A stretch of DNA of 58,195 bases from Gammaproteobacteria bacterium (GCA_029863125.1 JAOTWB010000011.1:1-58195), one strand, 5' to 3'. Positions 1 to 8,851 are shown, counted from the stretch's first letter. The notes: generated by a model not told the origin, from the letters alone. Made by a program: numbers and translations.

Positions 1-642
1 GCCACCGACTCCTGTGGTGGGACCGGAAGCGATACCTCGGCGGTAACGATCGAAGAAGAGGCTGCGAACCAGGCGCCGACGGCCGATCCCAATGGGCCGT
101 ACAGCGCGCAGCTCGGAGACCCCATCACATTCGACGGCTCCGGCTCCTTTGATCCGGATGGCAACATCGTCGCCTATGACTGGGATTTCGGTGATGGCGG
201 CACGGGCACGGGTGTGAATCCGACCCATACCTATAGCACCGCGGGCACGTTCACCGTCACGCTGACGGTGACCGATGATGGCACATCGGCCCTGTCGGAC
301 AGCGCCACCACGACAGCGACTATCACGGATGTTCAGCCGCCGGACGATAATAAGGTTACGATCTGCCACAAAGGCAGGCAGACGATATCGGTCGCTGCAG
401 CGGCCGTGGATGCTCACCTGGGTCATGGCGACACGCTTGGTCCGTGCACGAACGACAGCGATAGCGACGACATTGACAGCGGCGACGACAACAGCAAGAA
501 AGACGCTGCTAGCTTGTCTGTCTTTTCCGGAAATGCAGTCAGCAATGACGCTCAATCCGGTGGTGGCGCCACCAGTCTGTCCTTCCTGTGGCTGCTCGGT
601 ATCGCGGTGTTTGTAATACGACGCCGCGCGATGAGTCTCTGA
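1..642 (+). CDS. PKD-domain surface protein with GlyGly-CTERM anchor (5' partial)
   Basis: The reading frame is open from the first base of the window, so this is the last 213 residues of a larger exported protein. A PKD (Ig-like) domain is visible at about residues 28-105, with the typical core YDWDFGDGG and the HTYSTAGTFTVTLTVTD strand. It is followed by a VTICHKG...HLGHGDTLGPC segment with paired cysteines, seen in many bacterial surface proteins, and an acidic Asp/Ser linker. The C-terminus is a GGGA motif, a hydrophobic helix and an RRR cluster. That is the GlyGly-CTERM signal known to be processed by rhombosortase in gammaproteobacteria that have a type II secretion system. The function beyond surface display cannot be told from this fragment. 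Confidence 0.85.
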   Translation, partial: ATDSCGGTGSDTSAVTIEEEAANQAPTADPNGPYSAQLGDPITFDGSGSFDPDGNIVAYDWDFGDGGTGTGVNPTHTYSTAGTFTVTLTVTDDGTSALSDSATTTATITDVQPPDDNKVTICHKGRQTISVAAAAVDAHLGHGDTLGPCTNDSDSDDIDSGDDNSKKDAASLSVFSGNAVSNDAQSGGGATSLSFLWLLGIAVFVIRRRAMSL

Positions 643-696
643 CACATCGCAGGTGGAATTGGTACCTCGTTACTTGGTACCAGGCCCGTAACTCAC

Positions 697-720
697 GGCG
701 GAGGCAAGGAAGCCTCCGCC
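697..720. terminator. GC-rich hairpin downstream of the PKD gene
   Basis: A perfect 9-bp inverted repeat (GGCGGAGGC / GCCTCCGCC) with a 6-nt loop lies 55 bases after the stop codon. There is no T-tract after it, so intrinsic termination is only a possibility. A second small palindrome, GGTACC...GGTACC, lies just upstream at 661-681. Confidence 0.35.
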
Positions 721-1220
721 GATGTCAGCGACAGGTCGCGCCGACGACACTCACGGGAGAACGGTGGCCGTACTCGCTTCCTTAGCTCAGTACCTTATCT
801 TCGGTGATTCTGGGGCATTTTGAACAGACGCCCATGGCCTGTCAGTCCACTCACAGAAAAGAGGTGACAGGCGGCTTTGGCTCAGTAGCCGTTATTCCAC
901 CTCGAACCGCGCGACTGGCGATTTCCGAGGGTAGAGCGGCCACTCAACTCCGCTCGACGCCACCGACTTGCAGCGGCCAGAAGCGGTCGTCACTACATGA
1001 CGTGCGGGCGCGATCTCGTGCTCGGTGCGGTTATTCGAACTTTCGCAGCAAGGCTTAAATTCCTTCGATAAGACCAGCAGGTTGAGAGAACATCGACAGA
1101 CTGCTCATTTGTTTCAAGCGGCAGCTAACGGCCAATAGCTGCCGTCGAGGACTTTCTTAACTTGTCGGAAAGACGGGGCCATACCAACTGACCCGAAGCT
1201 GATGTCTTACCCGTTCCGAT
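721..1220. other. Gene-free interval
   Basis: About 500 bases without a frame that looks like a protein; the open frames here have low-complexity Arg/Ser-rich translations typical of non-coding GC-rich DNA. The only structure seen is a perfect 9-bp inverted repeat (CGGCAGCTA / TAGCTGCCG, 8-nt loop) at 1119-1144. Confidence 0.5.
1119..1144. repeat. Perfect 9-bp inverted repeat
   Basis: CGGCAGCTA and TAGCTGCCG flank an 8-nt loop. No T-tract follows on either strand. It lies about 75 bases beyond the 3' end of the minus-strand hypothetical gene ending at 1221, so it could act as a transcript-end hairpin, or it could be a decayed palindromic repeat. Confidence 0.4.
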
Positions 1221-1628
1221 CTACCCGAGATTGCAGAATGTTAGGCTGGATCCCTTCCAGTCCCGGCGATGGCGGTGCCGCCTGTTATACCGCCGGCCCA
1301 GCTCATCAAGGTGCTGCCATTCGGACTCAGTATGATAGGTCTGTTTTCCATGCATGACATTGCAGGCGCAGGATCGACAGTTCTCACCAACTGAATACCC
1401 TTTGGCATCGGGAGTCAGCTCGTCGCGCGACTCACCTGCCATGAACCTGATAAGCAGATCGGCCAGATCTTCCGTCGTGTACCTATGGACTTTCATGGGA
1501 CACCCGGGTTGAGCACATGTGAGTCTTTGCCTGGGAGCGATACTGGCACTCATGGCCGCCTCCTGCCAACTTGCAAACCGCCACTTGCGGCAGCCCGGCG
1601 ATCTTGGGTCCTTCATGAAGTCTTCCAT
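1221..1628 (-). CDS. Hypothetical Cys-rich protein, possible zinc binder
   Basis: Not recognised. The 135-residue frame contains a CAQPGC pair near residue 38, a CRSCAC cluster followed by His near residue 83, and a strongly basic RRYNRRHRHRRDW stretch near the C-terminus. The cysteines could form a small zinc site; that is inference. The middle part (from KVHRYTTEDLADLL) has protein-like composition, while the first 44 residues are less convincing, and an internal ATG at 1496 would give a 91-residue product that loses the first Cys pair. It stands alone between two gene-free stretches, so it may be a decayed gene. Confidence 0.35.
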   Translation of the reverse strand: MEDFMKDPRSPGCRKWRFASWQEAAMSASIAPRQRLTCAQPGCPMKVHRYTTEDLADLLIRFMAGESRDELTPDAKGYSVGENCRSCACNVMHGKQTYHTESEWQHLDELGRRYNRRHRHRRDWKGSSLTFCNLG

Positions 1629-2147
1629 GGCTTCCGGGAGGAAACGAGGACCCGTGGCTTTGTGTCTCTGGCTTTCGCCAGATTTACCTTTGTCGCAATC
1701 ATAATTATCGCCCGTGGAAAAACGCCGTCAATCCGGGAAAATACGCAGAAAAGCCCAATCTTCGGCGCTAACTGATGCTGTGTAGCGTCCAATTCTCTAA
1801 ACAATTCAAGGGTTGGCTATGGGTCATTAACGGTCCTTTAGATCAAGTATGGTCGAGCGGCAGGTACAGGGCGGAAACGGCCGTACCGGGCGCGGGGAAC
1901 GAAGTCTTGGCCGGATCATCCACGGTTTTCAATGCAAGACCCATTACTCCGACGCGAAACGCTATACCGGCGATCCAGCGATATGTCGCGCTGCCGAATA
2001 CCGCTGCCGGCGGTATGTTGACTACACCGAGCGCAGGAGCTTGTGATGAGCCATGCCTGCAGGGTCAGGCGAGCCTGAACCGCGCCGTTAAGTCGCGATA
2101 GGGTAATATGTGCAACATTGAAGCAGACCCCAAAGGAAAGCGTCGCA
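1629..2147. other. Gene-free interval
   Basis: About 520 bases upstream of the PQQ-type dehydrogenase. Frames on both strands are short and overlap each other with no recognisable motif. No clear promoter, RNA gene or repeat was seen. Confidence 0.45.
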
Positions 2148-3296
2148 ATGACAATCAATCGACTTCTTGCCAGCGCACTGAGTGTGTTCCTGATGATGAG
2201 CACAGATGTCAGCGCTCAGGATGACCTGCCTTTCGATGCGTCGCCGGTCACATCGTTCGACGAGCCCTGGGCATTGGCGTTCCTGCCCGATGGCCGTATG
2301 CTGGTTACTGAAAAGAAAGGCAACCTGTATATCGTGACGCAGGACGGCGAGAAGTCTCGCCCTGTGGGCGGTATGCCGGACGTAGATTACGGCGGACAGG
2401 GCGGGTTGGGTGACGTTGCCCTGCATCCAGGCTTCGGCGACAACGGATTCATCTACCTGAGCTATGCGGAAGGCGGCATCGGTGGCACTCGTGGGGCCGC
2501 TGTAACACGAGCGGTACTCAATCTAACCGAGCGCGGCGGCTATCTCTCCGACGCCGAGGTTATCTGGCGGCAGTACCCGAAAGTCGTTGGCTTCGGCCAC
2601 TACGGTCATCGCCTGTTGTTCGATAAGGACGGCTACCTCTGGATATCATCGGGCGACCGGCAGAAGTTCACGCCGGCGCAGGACATGCAGTCGAACATCG
2701 GCAAGATACTGCGCCTCAATGACGATGGCAGCGTTCCCGACGACAATCCCTTTGTTAATTACATCGATCAAGACCCGCTCGTCGACGATGAGGGCGTCTA
2801 CGGGCAGATCTGGTCGATCGGTCACCGCAATCCGCTCGGCATCGCGATCGATCTCGACGGCCAGCTCTGGGTCATCGAGATGGGACCAGCGGGTGGCGAC
2901 GAACTGAACCGCGTGGTGCGCGGCGGCAATTACGGTTATCCGATCATCTCCAGCGGTGACCATTACGACGGCCGCGACATTCCCGATCACGACACCCGGC
3001 GGGAATACCTGAAACCCGCAGTCTGGTGGACGCCCGTCATTTCGCCGGGTGGCCTCATGGTCTACAGCGGCAAGCTGTTCGACGACTGGCATGGTGATCT
3101 CCTTGTCGCCGGTCTCTCGTCAGAGGCGCTCGTGCGTCTTGAAGTCCGGGGCGACGAAGCGCGCGAGGTCAATCGCTACCCGATGGGCGCACGCATCCGC
3201 GGTGTCGCCCAGGGGCCTGACGGCGCACTGTGGGTACTGGAGGATGAACGCGGGAGTAGCCAGGGGCGCTTGCTCAAGCTCACGCCCGCGAACTGA
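2148..3296 (+). CDS. PQQ-dependent sugar dehydrogenase, YliI/Asd type
   Basis: A soluble, exported six-bladed beta-propeller dehydrogenase of the GDH-B/Asd family, which oxidises aldose sugars in the periplasm using PQQ. The ATG at 2148 is preferred because it follows AAAGGAAAG at good spacing and opens a signal peptide (MTINRLLASALSVFLMMSTD, cleavage near VSAQ); an upstream TTG at 2118 is in frame but has no ribosome site. Family hallmarks seen are FDEPWALAFLPDGRMLVTEK, a GGQGGLGDVALHP segment, GHYGHRL and ISSGDRQ, GHRNPLG, and EMGPAGGDELN. The exact substrate is unknown. It stands alone in its transcription direction until the next gene 69 bases on. Confidence 0.88.
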   Translation: MTINRLLASALSVFLMMSTDVSAQDDLPFDASPVTSFDEPWALAFLPDGRMLVTEKKGNLYIVTQDGEKSRPVGGMPDVDYGGQGGLGDVALHPGFGDNGFIYLSYAEGGIGGTRGAAVTRAVLNLTERGGYLSDAEVIWRQYPKVVGFGHYGHRLLFDKDGYLWISSGDRQKFTPAQDMQSNIGKILRLNDDGSVPDDNPFVNYIDQDPLVDDEGVYGQIWSIGHRNPLGIAIDLDGQLWVIEMGPAGGDELNRVVRGGNYGYPIISSGDHYDGRDIPDHDTRREYLKPAVWWTPVISPGGLMVYSGKLFDDWHGDLLVAGLSSEALVRLEVRGDEAREVNRYPMGARIRGVAQGPDGALWVLEDERGSSQGRLLKLTPAN

Positions 3297-3320
3297 GTTC
3301 GCCATCCAGATTGGTGGTCG

Positions 3321-3349
3321 GCCGGGCTGCCCCTCAGCTGCGGCCCGGC
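3321..3349. other. Hairpin between dehydrogenase and radical SAM gene
   Basis: GCCGGGC and GCCCGGC form a perfect 7-bp stem around a 15-nt loop, 24 bases after the dehydrogenase stop. No T-run follows, so it may be a pause or attenuation hairpin rather than a terminator. Confidence 0.3.
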
Positions 3350-3365
3350 TGTACTATAGGACACA

Positions 3366-4268
3366 GTGAAACCGGCTTATCTCACGCTCGCCGAATCCGG
3401 CGAACTGTCGATGCGCGTTGCCGCCGCCTGGCAGCGCATGGAAGACTGCGATCTTTGCGCTCGCTACTGCCACGTCGACCGCAGGGCCACGATCAAGGGC
3501 GCCGTTTGCCGGACCGGCAGGCGCGCGATCGTACACGGCCACGGCCCGCATCACGGCGAGGAGGACCCGCTGCGCGGCAGCCTCGGCTCCGGCACGATCT
3601 TCTTCAGCTGGTGCAACTTGCGATGCGTCTATTGCCAGAACTGGGATATCAGCCAGAAAGGCCTTGGCCGGAAAGTCGAGCCGGACCAGCTGGCGGCGAT
3701 GATGCTCAGCCTGCAGGCCCAGGGCTGCCACAACATCAACTTCGTCACGCCGAGCCACGTCGTCGCGCAGATTATCGCGGCAGTGGACATCGCTGCGAAC
3801 AAGGGACTCCGATTGCCGCTCGTGTACAACACGGGCGGCTACGACAGCCTCGAAGCGCTCCGATTACTGGACGGCATCATCGATATCTACATGCCGGACC
3901 TGAAGTACGACGACTCCGACAAAGCGCACAGCTACTCGCACGTGCGGAACTACGTGGAAGTGAATCGCGCCGCAGTCAAAGAAATGCACCGGCAGGTCGG
4001 TGATCTTGTCGTCGACGCAAACGGCATTGCACAACGGGGCCTGCTGGTTCGACACCTCGTACTGCCGAACGACGTGGCCGGAACCGATCGGGTGCTCGAA
4101 TTCCTGGCCGACGAGATCTCGACTGACACCTACGTCAACATCATGGACCAGTACCGACCCTGTTACCGGGCCAACGATTATCCGGCGCTAAACCGCTCGC
4201 TCACGAGCCGTGAGTATGCCCGCACCCGTGCAGCCGCTGTATCGCTCGGTCTGCATCGCTTCGCATGA
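3366..4268 (+). CDS. Radical SAM protein, PflA-like (COG1313 type)
   Basis: A radical SAM enzyme of the pyruvate formate-lyase-activating-like family. The SAM/[4Fe-4S] motif CNLRCVYC lies at residues 83-90 (Cys83, 87, 90). An N-terminal cysteine group (CDLCARYC at 28-35, Cys48) may hold a further metal site. PSHVVAQI, YNTGGYDS, DIYMPDLKY and NIMDQYRPCY match the COG1313 subgroup, whose substrate protein is generally unknown and is not expected to be a classical formate lyase. The start is a GTG at 3366. No glycyl radical enzyme is nearby, and the next gene is convergent. Family assignment is firm; the target is not known. Confidence 0.85.
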   Translation: MKPAYLTLAESGELSMRVAAAWQRMEDCDLCARYCHVDRRATIKGAVCRTGRRAIVHGHGPHHGEEDPLRGSLGSGTIFFSWCNLRCVYCQNWDISQKGLGRKVEPDQLAAMMLSLQAQGCHNINFVTPSHVVAQIIAAVDIAANKGLRLPLVYNTGGYDSLEALRLLDGIIDIYMPDLKYDDSDKAHSYSHVRNYVEVNRAAVKEMHRQVGDLVVDANGIAQRGLLVRHLVLPNDVAGTDRVLEFLADEISTDTYVNIMDQYRPCYRANDYPALNRSLTSREYARTRAAAVSLGLHRFA

Positions 4269-4346
4269 TGGTCGGAGCGCAGACCCGTATCGTTAAGACC
4301 GGAAAAATACCGCTTCGAAGAACTCCAGTTGCCGGAGCGCCCCGAT

Positions 4347-5129
4347 TTACGGCTGGCGAGGTGCGACGTTCCGGGCCCGCTCGACGATCTTGTCGAGCCG
4401 CTTGAGGTGCGACCCCCTCCAGTAGACACGGTGACAGCGACGGCATTGCCTGAAGTCCCGGTAGACAAGAAAGACCTGTAGCGGTACGGAGTGCGCCACG
4501 GCCGAACGGTCCGCTTGCCGCAGGACGCCATTGCACTCCATGCAGCGCGTGTACGGCTCGATGTTGCGACCGAGGTCGATCGCGCGAATGACTTCTTCGA
4601 GTTGCCTTATCGGATCCGTGTTGCGCAGCCAGTAACCGTGTGTCACCCGCCCGTTCTTCAATATGCCCTTGTCCCGGGTCAGGATGATTCGTTGTTCGTC
4701 GCAGGCAATCTTCACAATCGCCTCGTCGTCAAGGTCACGTTCCCAGGCTGTATCGAAACCGAGCAGCCGCAAGTGTCGTGCGAGTAATCCCAGGTGCACG
4801 TCGGCGACGAATCGTGTGATCCTAAGCGGCGCCGGCCGCAGCCGTGTAAGCGGCGAGACGTCATAGCGCTCGAAGACCGGGTAAACGGCGACGCGTTCGC
4901 CGCCCTGCAACAGGTGCTCGAAACCGACCGAGCAACCGTCAACCAGTATGACATCCACCTCGGTGTGCGGCACGCCGATCGCCTCGATCGTGTCCTTGAC
5001 CGATGGTGTGCCGTGAAACGCATAGTTGAACGCGCGCTGCTGGCGTTGCGGCGACAGGAAGTCGTTCAGCTCCGCGTAAAAGCGGATCTCGATCACGTGC
5101 GATACGCGGGAATGCGGGTCAGGCGGCAT
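4347..5129 (-). CDS. Ubiquitin-like/Mut7-C RNase domain protein
   Basis: 260 residues with two domains. Residues about 12-85 resemble the Mut7-C ubiquitin-like domain (IEIRFYAELNDFL ... DVILVDG). Residues about 100-250 match the Mut7-C RNase domain: RFVADVHLGLLARHLRLLGFD, then IILTRDKGILK, then a zinc ribbon with CMEC near residue 195 and CRRCHRVYW near residue 230. Mut7-C is a PIN-fold nuclease with an appended zinc ribbon; acidic residues such as Asp in FVADVHLG and TRDKGIL are the expected catalytic ones. It lies 13 bases after the membrane protein gene, so the two are probably co-transcribed. The RNA target is unknown. Confidence 0.8.
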   Translation of the reverse strand: MPPDPHSRVSHVIEIRFYAELNDFLSPQRQQRAFNYAFHGTPSVKDTIEAIGVPHTEVDVILVDGCSVGFEHLLQGGERVAVYPVFERYDVSPLTRLRPAPLRITRFVADVHLGLLARHLRLLGFDTAWERDLDDEAIVKIACDEQRIILTRDKGILKNGRVTHGYWLRNTDPIRQLEEVIRAIDLGRNIEPYTRCMECNGVLRQADRSAVAHSVPLQVFLVYRDFRQCRRCHRVYWRGSHLKRLDKIVERARNVAPRQP

Positions 5130-5142
5130 ATCGAATCCGTCG

Positions 5143-5754
5143 TCAGTTTCCGGATAGCGCCCGCAGCAGCAGGTGTCCCGGCAGCTGCAGCAGCAGCGCC
5201 GCCGCTGTCATCTGCACCAGCATGTGTTGTACCGGCGTGAGCTTTACGCCTAAAGTGACCGGTAGTTCGTATACATGATTGATGTTGTCTTCGGGCTCTG
5301 TCAGCCAGCGCGTCAGCGGCAGCACGAGCCATGCAATCAGCACCGCCCATGGATAGACGCCGGGGTCATAACCAAGCCGCCACGTCCCCCAGACGATCAC
5401 CGCCAGCAACGGCACGTGGAACAAAGACACCGCCCGCAGCCACAGCGGACTTGGTTCGTCAAACATGTAGTCGGCAAGGCCAATCACTCGCGGCAGGTGC
5501 AGCAGCCGTCCGAAGAAGCTCACGCCCCACAAGATCTCCGGAACAAACACCATGCATGCCATCAGGCTGACAATGAACGAACTCTCGAGCCAAAGACCCG
5601 GCACCAGCGCGAGGAGCGCGATGTCGGAGAACCAGAGGAAATTGGCCGGGCCGCGGTGCCACCAGTAAATAATGACGATGACGAGAACCATCGCGGTCCA
5701 CGCAATTTTGAGCCATAGCGGCACAAGAGTGCTTACCAGCAGTTCGTCGCCCAT
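5143..5754 (-). CDS. Hypothetical integral membrane protein
   Basis: 203 residues with at least five hydrophobic segments, for example WTAMVLVIVIIYWW near 20, LLALVPGLWLESSFIVSLMACMV near 50-70, FHVPLLAVIVWGTW near 112, and a C-terminal TAAALLLQLPGHLLLRAL helix. Conserved-looking loop motifs are WFSD, DYMFD and EPEDNINHVY. I do not recognise the family with certainty. It precedes the Mut7-C protein by 13 bases on the same strand, which suggests a functional link, perhaps as a membrane partner; this is inference. Confidence 0.65.
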   Translation of the reverse strand: MGDELLVSTLVPLWLKIAWTAMVLVIVIIYWWHRGPANFLWFSDIALLALVPGLWLESSFIVSLMACMVFVPEILWGVSFFGRLLHLPRVIGLADYMFDEPSPLWLRAVSLFHVPLLAVIVWGTWRLGYDPGVYPWAVLIAWLVLPLTRWLTEPEDNINHVYELPVTLGVKLTPVQHMLVQMTAAALLLQLPGHLLLRALSGN

Positions 5755-5799
5755 GGGGCCCCGCCTGTATCGTCAGGTCGGCCGGTACCAGCCGATCGA

Positions 5800-6921
5800 C
5801 TAGTCGTCTTTCTCGCTTTGCAGCGACACTATCCAGACCGCGTCCAGCAATGCCTGGGTACGTTCCGTGGCCGTCATCCACTGGCCGCGAAATGAGGGAT
5901 TCGCAGCGGCGGCCGCCATGTCTTCGAACATCAGTGCAGCCCCCGGCTTAACCGAGGGGACGTTGATTTCCTCGGAAGTAACGCTGCCCCAGCCGCCCTT
6001 GCGGTACAGAAAGTCAGCCGAGCCATCGCGGTTCTGGCCAAGGAAGTCGTCAATATTAATAACACCTTCCGTGCCGGTTATGCGGAGGTCCATGACGAGC
6101 GCGCCGGAGTCGAAGCCGCAGTTCCAGGTTGACGTGGAGCCGTCGGTGAAATCAAGGACGCCCGTACCGCTTATCGCCGCGCCCGTTTCGCTGTCGCGCC
6201 GCAGGTGAGCGCTGACCGTATCCAGTAGGACATCGGGCGGCAGGTATTCGACCGCGGCACGCATGTTGTACCAGCCGGCATCGCCAATGGCTCCCATGGG
6301 TTCGAGCTCGGGGTTGAAGCGAATGTTGCCGCGGTCGGTGAGATTAAACTGAAACGCCGACGCGACCGACCAGACAAAGCCCAGCCGCTTCTCCCGGTTG
6401 CGCCTGATGTCATGAGTGCGCGGATGGTGAACAAAGTGCGTGCCGTCCATGAACGCCACGTCGTTATCGCGGCATGCTTCCGTAATGCGCTTTACCGACG
6501 GCAGGCTGGCAAACGGTTTTTCACCGAGCACGTGTTTGCCGCCTCTCGCCGCAGCGATGCAGATTTCCTCGCGGACGCTGGTCGGCGTCGCAACATAAAT
6601 CGCGTCGACAGCGTCCGAGTCGATCATTTCCTGCCAGGAATCAAAGGCCATCGGCACATCGTGGTCATTCGCGAACTCCCGTGCAGTTTTCATGCGGCGG
6701 CTTGATACGGCGCCAATATCGGAAGCGTCCGCGATTTTGATCATGCCCGCCATCGAATTTGCGATGCCGCCTGTGCCAACAATACCCCAGCGAATTGTTT
6801 TCACGGATTGAGCTCCTGAAATTCGAGACGCGCCAAGCATAGTACCGCCAAACACAGAGGCCAGCGTGGTGGCTCCGGCTGCCCTTAGGATACGACGTCG
6901 GGTTCGGTTGAATGTGCTCAT
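5800..6921 (-). CDS. Tat-exported Gfo/Idh/MocA-family oxidoreductase
   Basis: An NAD(P)-dependent sugar or inositol dehydrogenase-like protein. The N-terminus has a twin-arginine signal (RTRRRILRAAGA followed by a hydrophobic stretch ending near ISGAQ). The Rossmann motif GIVGTGGIANS starts near residue 47, and the family signature GEKPFAS lies near residue 133, with the usual Lys/Pro of the catalytic EKP motif. FMDGTHFVHHPR follows, and the C-terminal GFO/IDH domain ends at the end of the frame. Export of this family by Tat with bound nucleotide is known (glucose-fructose oxidoreductase), so a periplasmic role is plausible. The substrate cannot be told. Upstream is a REP-like palindrome at 6940-6978. 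Confidence 0.85.
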   Translation of the reverse strand: MSTFNRTRRRILRAAGATTLASVFGGTMLGASRISGAQSVKTIRWGIVGTGGIANSMAGMIKIADASDIGAVSSRRMKTAREFANDHDVPMAFDSWQEMIDSDAVDAIYVATPTSVREEICIAAARGGKHVLGEKPFASLPSVKRITEACRDNDVAFMDGTHFVHHPRTHDIRRNREKRLGFVWSVASAFQFNLTDRGNIRFNPELEPMGAIGDAGWYNMRAAVEYLPPDVLLDTVSAHLRRDSETGAAISGTGVLDFTDGSTSTWNCGFDSGALVMDLRITGTEGVINIDDFLGQNRDGSADFLYRKGGWGSVTSEEINVPSVKPGAALMFEDMAAAAANPSFRGQWMTATERTQALLDAVWIVSLQSEKDD

Positions 6922-6939
6922 GACTTTTTCCCAATATCA

Positions 6940-6978
6940 GGGGTCGAAGCACGATTTAAAAAACTGCAGCTCGACCCC
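6940..6978. repeat. REP-like palindrome, GGGGTCGA family
   Basis: GGGGTCGA and TCGACCCC form a perfect 8-bp stem around a 23-nt AT-richer loop, just after the rtcB stop codon. It belongs to a dispersed family also seen at 11338, 11904, 21036 and 25286. Confidence 0.6.
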
Positions 6979-6985
6979 GGTACAC

Positions 6986-8416
6986 TTAGCCCTTGATGCA
7001 GACCACCGGCTCGAGGCGAGCGACCTTGCGCGACAGGTGGGCACGCTCGGCGATATCCACCACGCGGTTCACGTCCTTGTAAGCCAGCGGCGCCTCTTCG
7101 GCCACGCCACGCGAAGAAGGGCTACGAATGACGATGCCTCGGTCAGCAAGCCCATCGACAATTTGTCGCCCGTGGAACTGGCGCCGGGCCTGCCGCCGAC
7201 TCATCGACCGCCCCGCGCCGTGGCAAGCCGAACTCAGCGCCGCCGTTTCGCTCTCCACCGTGCCGGCTAATACGTAAGATCCCGTGCCCATCGAACCGCC
7301 AATCAAAACAGGCTGGCCGACCGATCGCAGGCCCGGCTCGAGATCCGGACTGCCGGGCCCGAATGCACGTGTCGCTCCCTTGCGATGAACGTACAGTTCT
7401 TTTTCCTCGCCCTCGATAACGTGTCGCTCGACCTTGCAGATATTGTGCGACACGTCGTACAACATCGTTAGCCGGGCGTCGGGCAACAAGCGCTCGAACG
7501 CCTGCCGTGTGAGATGGGTAATAATCTGGCGATTCGCGAGCGCACAATTCATCCCTGCTCGCATGGCACCAAGATAACGTTGGCCGAGCGTTGACAGGAT
7601 CGGCGCACACGCCAGTTCGCGGTCCGGCAGCTCGAGTCCGAATTCCCCTGCCGCCAACGCCATCTCGCGCAGGTAATCCGTGCCAATCTGGTGGCCGAGG
7701 CCGCGCGATCCGCAGTGTATGCTGACGACGATATCATCCGCTGTCAGGCCATAAGCGGCCGCTATGGCGACATCAAACACCTCGGCGACGCGCTGAATCT
7801 CGAGATAATGATTACCGGAGCCAAGCGTGCCCATCTCGCGCCGCTGTCGCTTCTTCGCGCGATCGGAGACCGCTTCCGGCTTCGCGTCTGCGATACAACC
7901 GCGTTCCTCCGTTCTATCCAGGTCTTCGCTGACGCCGTAGCCTTGCTCCACGGCCCATCGCGCACCGCCGCACAGCATCGCGTCCATCTGCGCGTTGGAG
8001 AGGCGGATCGCTCCCTCGCTGCCTACGCCGACGGGAATGTCGGCGTACAGCGCATCGGCGAGCTCGGATTTAACGGGCTCCAGCTGTGCTGTCGTCAGTT
8101 TCGTGTGAAGCGTGCGGACGCCGCAGGAGATGTCGAAACCCACGCCACCGGCGGACACGACGCCGTCGGCCTCCGCGTCGAATGCCGCCACGCCTCCGAT
8201 CGGAAAGCCGTAGCCCCAATGCGCGTCGGGCATCGCATAGACCGGGCCGACGAGGCCTGGCAGCAGCGTGACGTTACGAAGCTGCTCGTATACCTTGTCG
8301 TCCATCTGCAGAATCTGCTCTTGATCACCGAAGATCACGCCGGGCACGTTCATCGGGCCGTCGACCGGGATCTGCCAGCGATACTCATCGATACGTTCAA
8401 GCCGGTTAAGGTCCAT
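6986..8416 (-). CDS. rtcB: RNA-splicing ligase RtcB
   Basis: 476 residues, full length for bacterial RtcB, the GTP- and Mn-dependent ligase that joins 2',3'-cyclic phosphate or 3'-phosphate RNA ends to 5'-OH ends. Conserved sites seen are MPDAHWGYGFPIGG near 62, the metal-binding DISCGVR (Asp95, Cys98), GSGNHYLE, SIHCGSRGLGHQ, and the CHGAGRSMSRRQA motif that carries the guanylylated histidine. The C-terminus VVCIKG is typical. The gene starts 12 bases after the archease stop, a common pairing in which archease supports multiple turnover of RtcB. Together they form an RNA repair operon. Confidence 0.95.
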   Translation of the reverse strand: MDLNRLERIDEYRWQIPVDGPMNVPGVIFGDQEQILQMDDKVYEQLRNVTLLPGLVGPVYAMPDAHWGYGFPIGGVAAFDAEADGVVSAGGVGFDISCGVRTLHTKLTTAQLEPVKSELADALYADIPVGVGSEGAIRLSNAQMDAMLCGGARWAVEQGYGVSEDLDRTEERGCIADAKPEAVSDRAKKRQRREMGTLGSGNHYLEIQRVAEVFDVAIAAAYGLTADDIVVSIHCGSRGLGHQIGTDYLREMALAAGEFGLELPDRELACAPILSTLGQRYLGAMRAGMNCALANRQIITHLTRQAFERLLPDARLTMLYDVSHNICKVERHVIEGEEKELYVHRKGATRAFGPGSPDLEPGLRSVGQPVLIGGSMGTGSYVLAGTVESETAALSSACHGAGRSMSRRQARRQFHGRQIVDGLADRGIVIRSPSSRGVAEEAPLAYKDVNRVVDIAERAHLSRKVARLEPVVCIKG

Positions 8417-8428
8417 CGTTGCCCGCTC

Positions 8429-8851
8429 CTACACGTCCACGACACACTGCGCCTGCCAGTTACCGGACGAATCCTGTTCGACTGATAGCGCGGTGTAAGT
8501 GGCTCCCTTGATTTCGACCACAGGACGGTGACGCGCGCGATCCACGGTTTCGCCTTCGACGCGCGCATCCAGCTTGTGCCCGTCGAACTTCACGCGCCAG
8601 CTTCCGAATATCATGCGACGGGTTGCCATTTCGTAGATCAATGCGTTCAGCCAATCGACCAGCAGTAAGGCATCATCCGGTGCCTCGCAATGAATATCGA
8701 GCTGCCGCTCCAGTCGGACAGACGCCGGATCCGTAACGACTGCGGTTAACGCCTCGCCCATGGCCTCGAACAGGCTTTCGCGAGAGGGTGCCCTGGCGCG
8801 AAGGCCTATATCGGCGTCGTGCTCAATATGGCTCCAGCTCGGATTCTGCAT
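8429..8851 (-). CDS. Archease
   Basis: A 140-residue archease, the small cofactor protein that accelerates RtcB guanylylation. The characteristic opening WSHIEHDADIGLRARA is followed by LFEAMGEALTAVVTD, LLVDWLNALIYEM and a C-terminal VVEIKGATYTALSVEQDSSG segment containing the metal-binding acidic residues. The ATG at 8851 is chosen because the homology begins almost at once; a longer in-frame start at 8911 adds 20 residues with no family match. The 12-base gap to rtcB argues for one transcript. No archetypal RtcR/sigma-54 activator gene is beside it. Confidence 0.92.
   Translation of the reverse strand: MQNPSWSHIEHDADIGLRARAPSRESLFEAMGEALTAVVTDPASVRLERQLDIHCEAPDDALLLVDWLNALIYEMATRRMIFGSWRVKFDGHKLDARVEGETVDRARHRPVVEIKGATYTALSVEQDSSGNWQAQCVVDV

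Noticed and set aside
804-1058. 84-residue plus-strand frame
   Set aside because: Arg/Ser/Thr-rich translation, no ribosome site, no motif; looks like non-coding GC-rich DNA.
1775-2101. 108-residue plus-strand frame upstream of the PQQ dehydrogenase
   Set aside because: No signal, family motif or ribosome site; overlapped by open frames on both strands.
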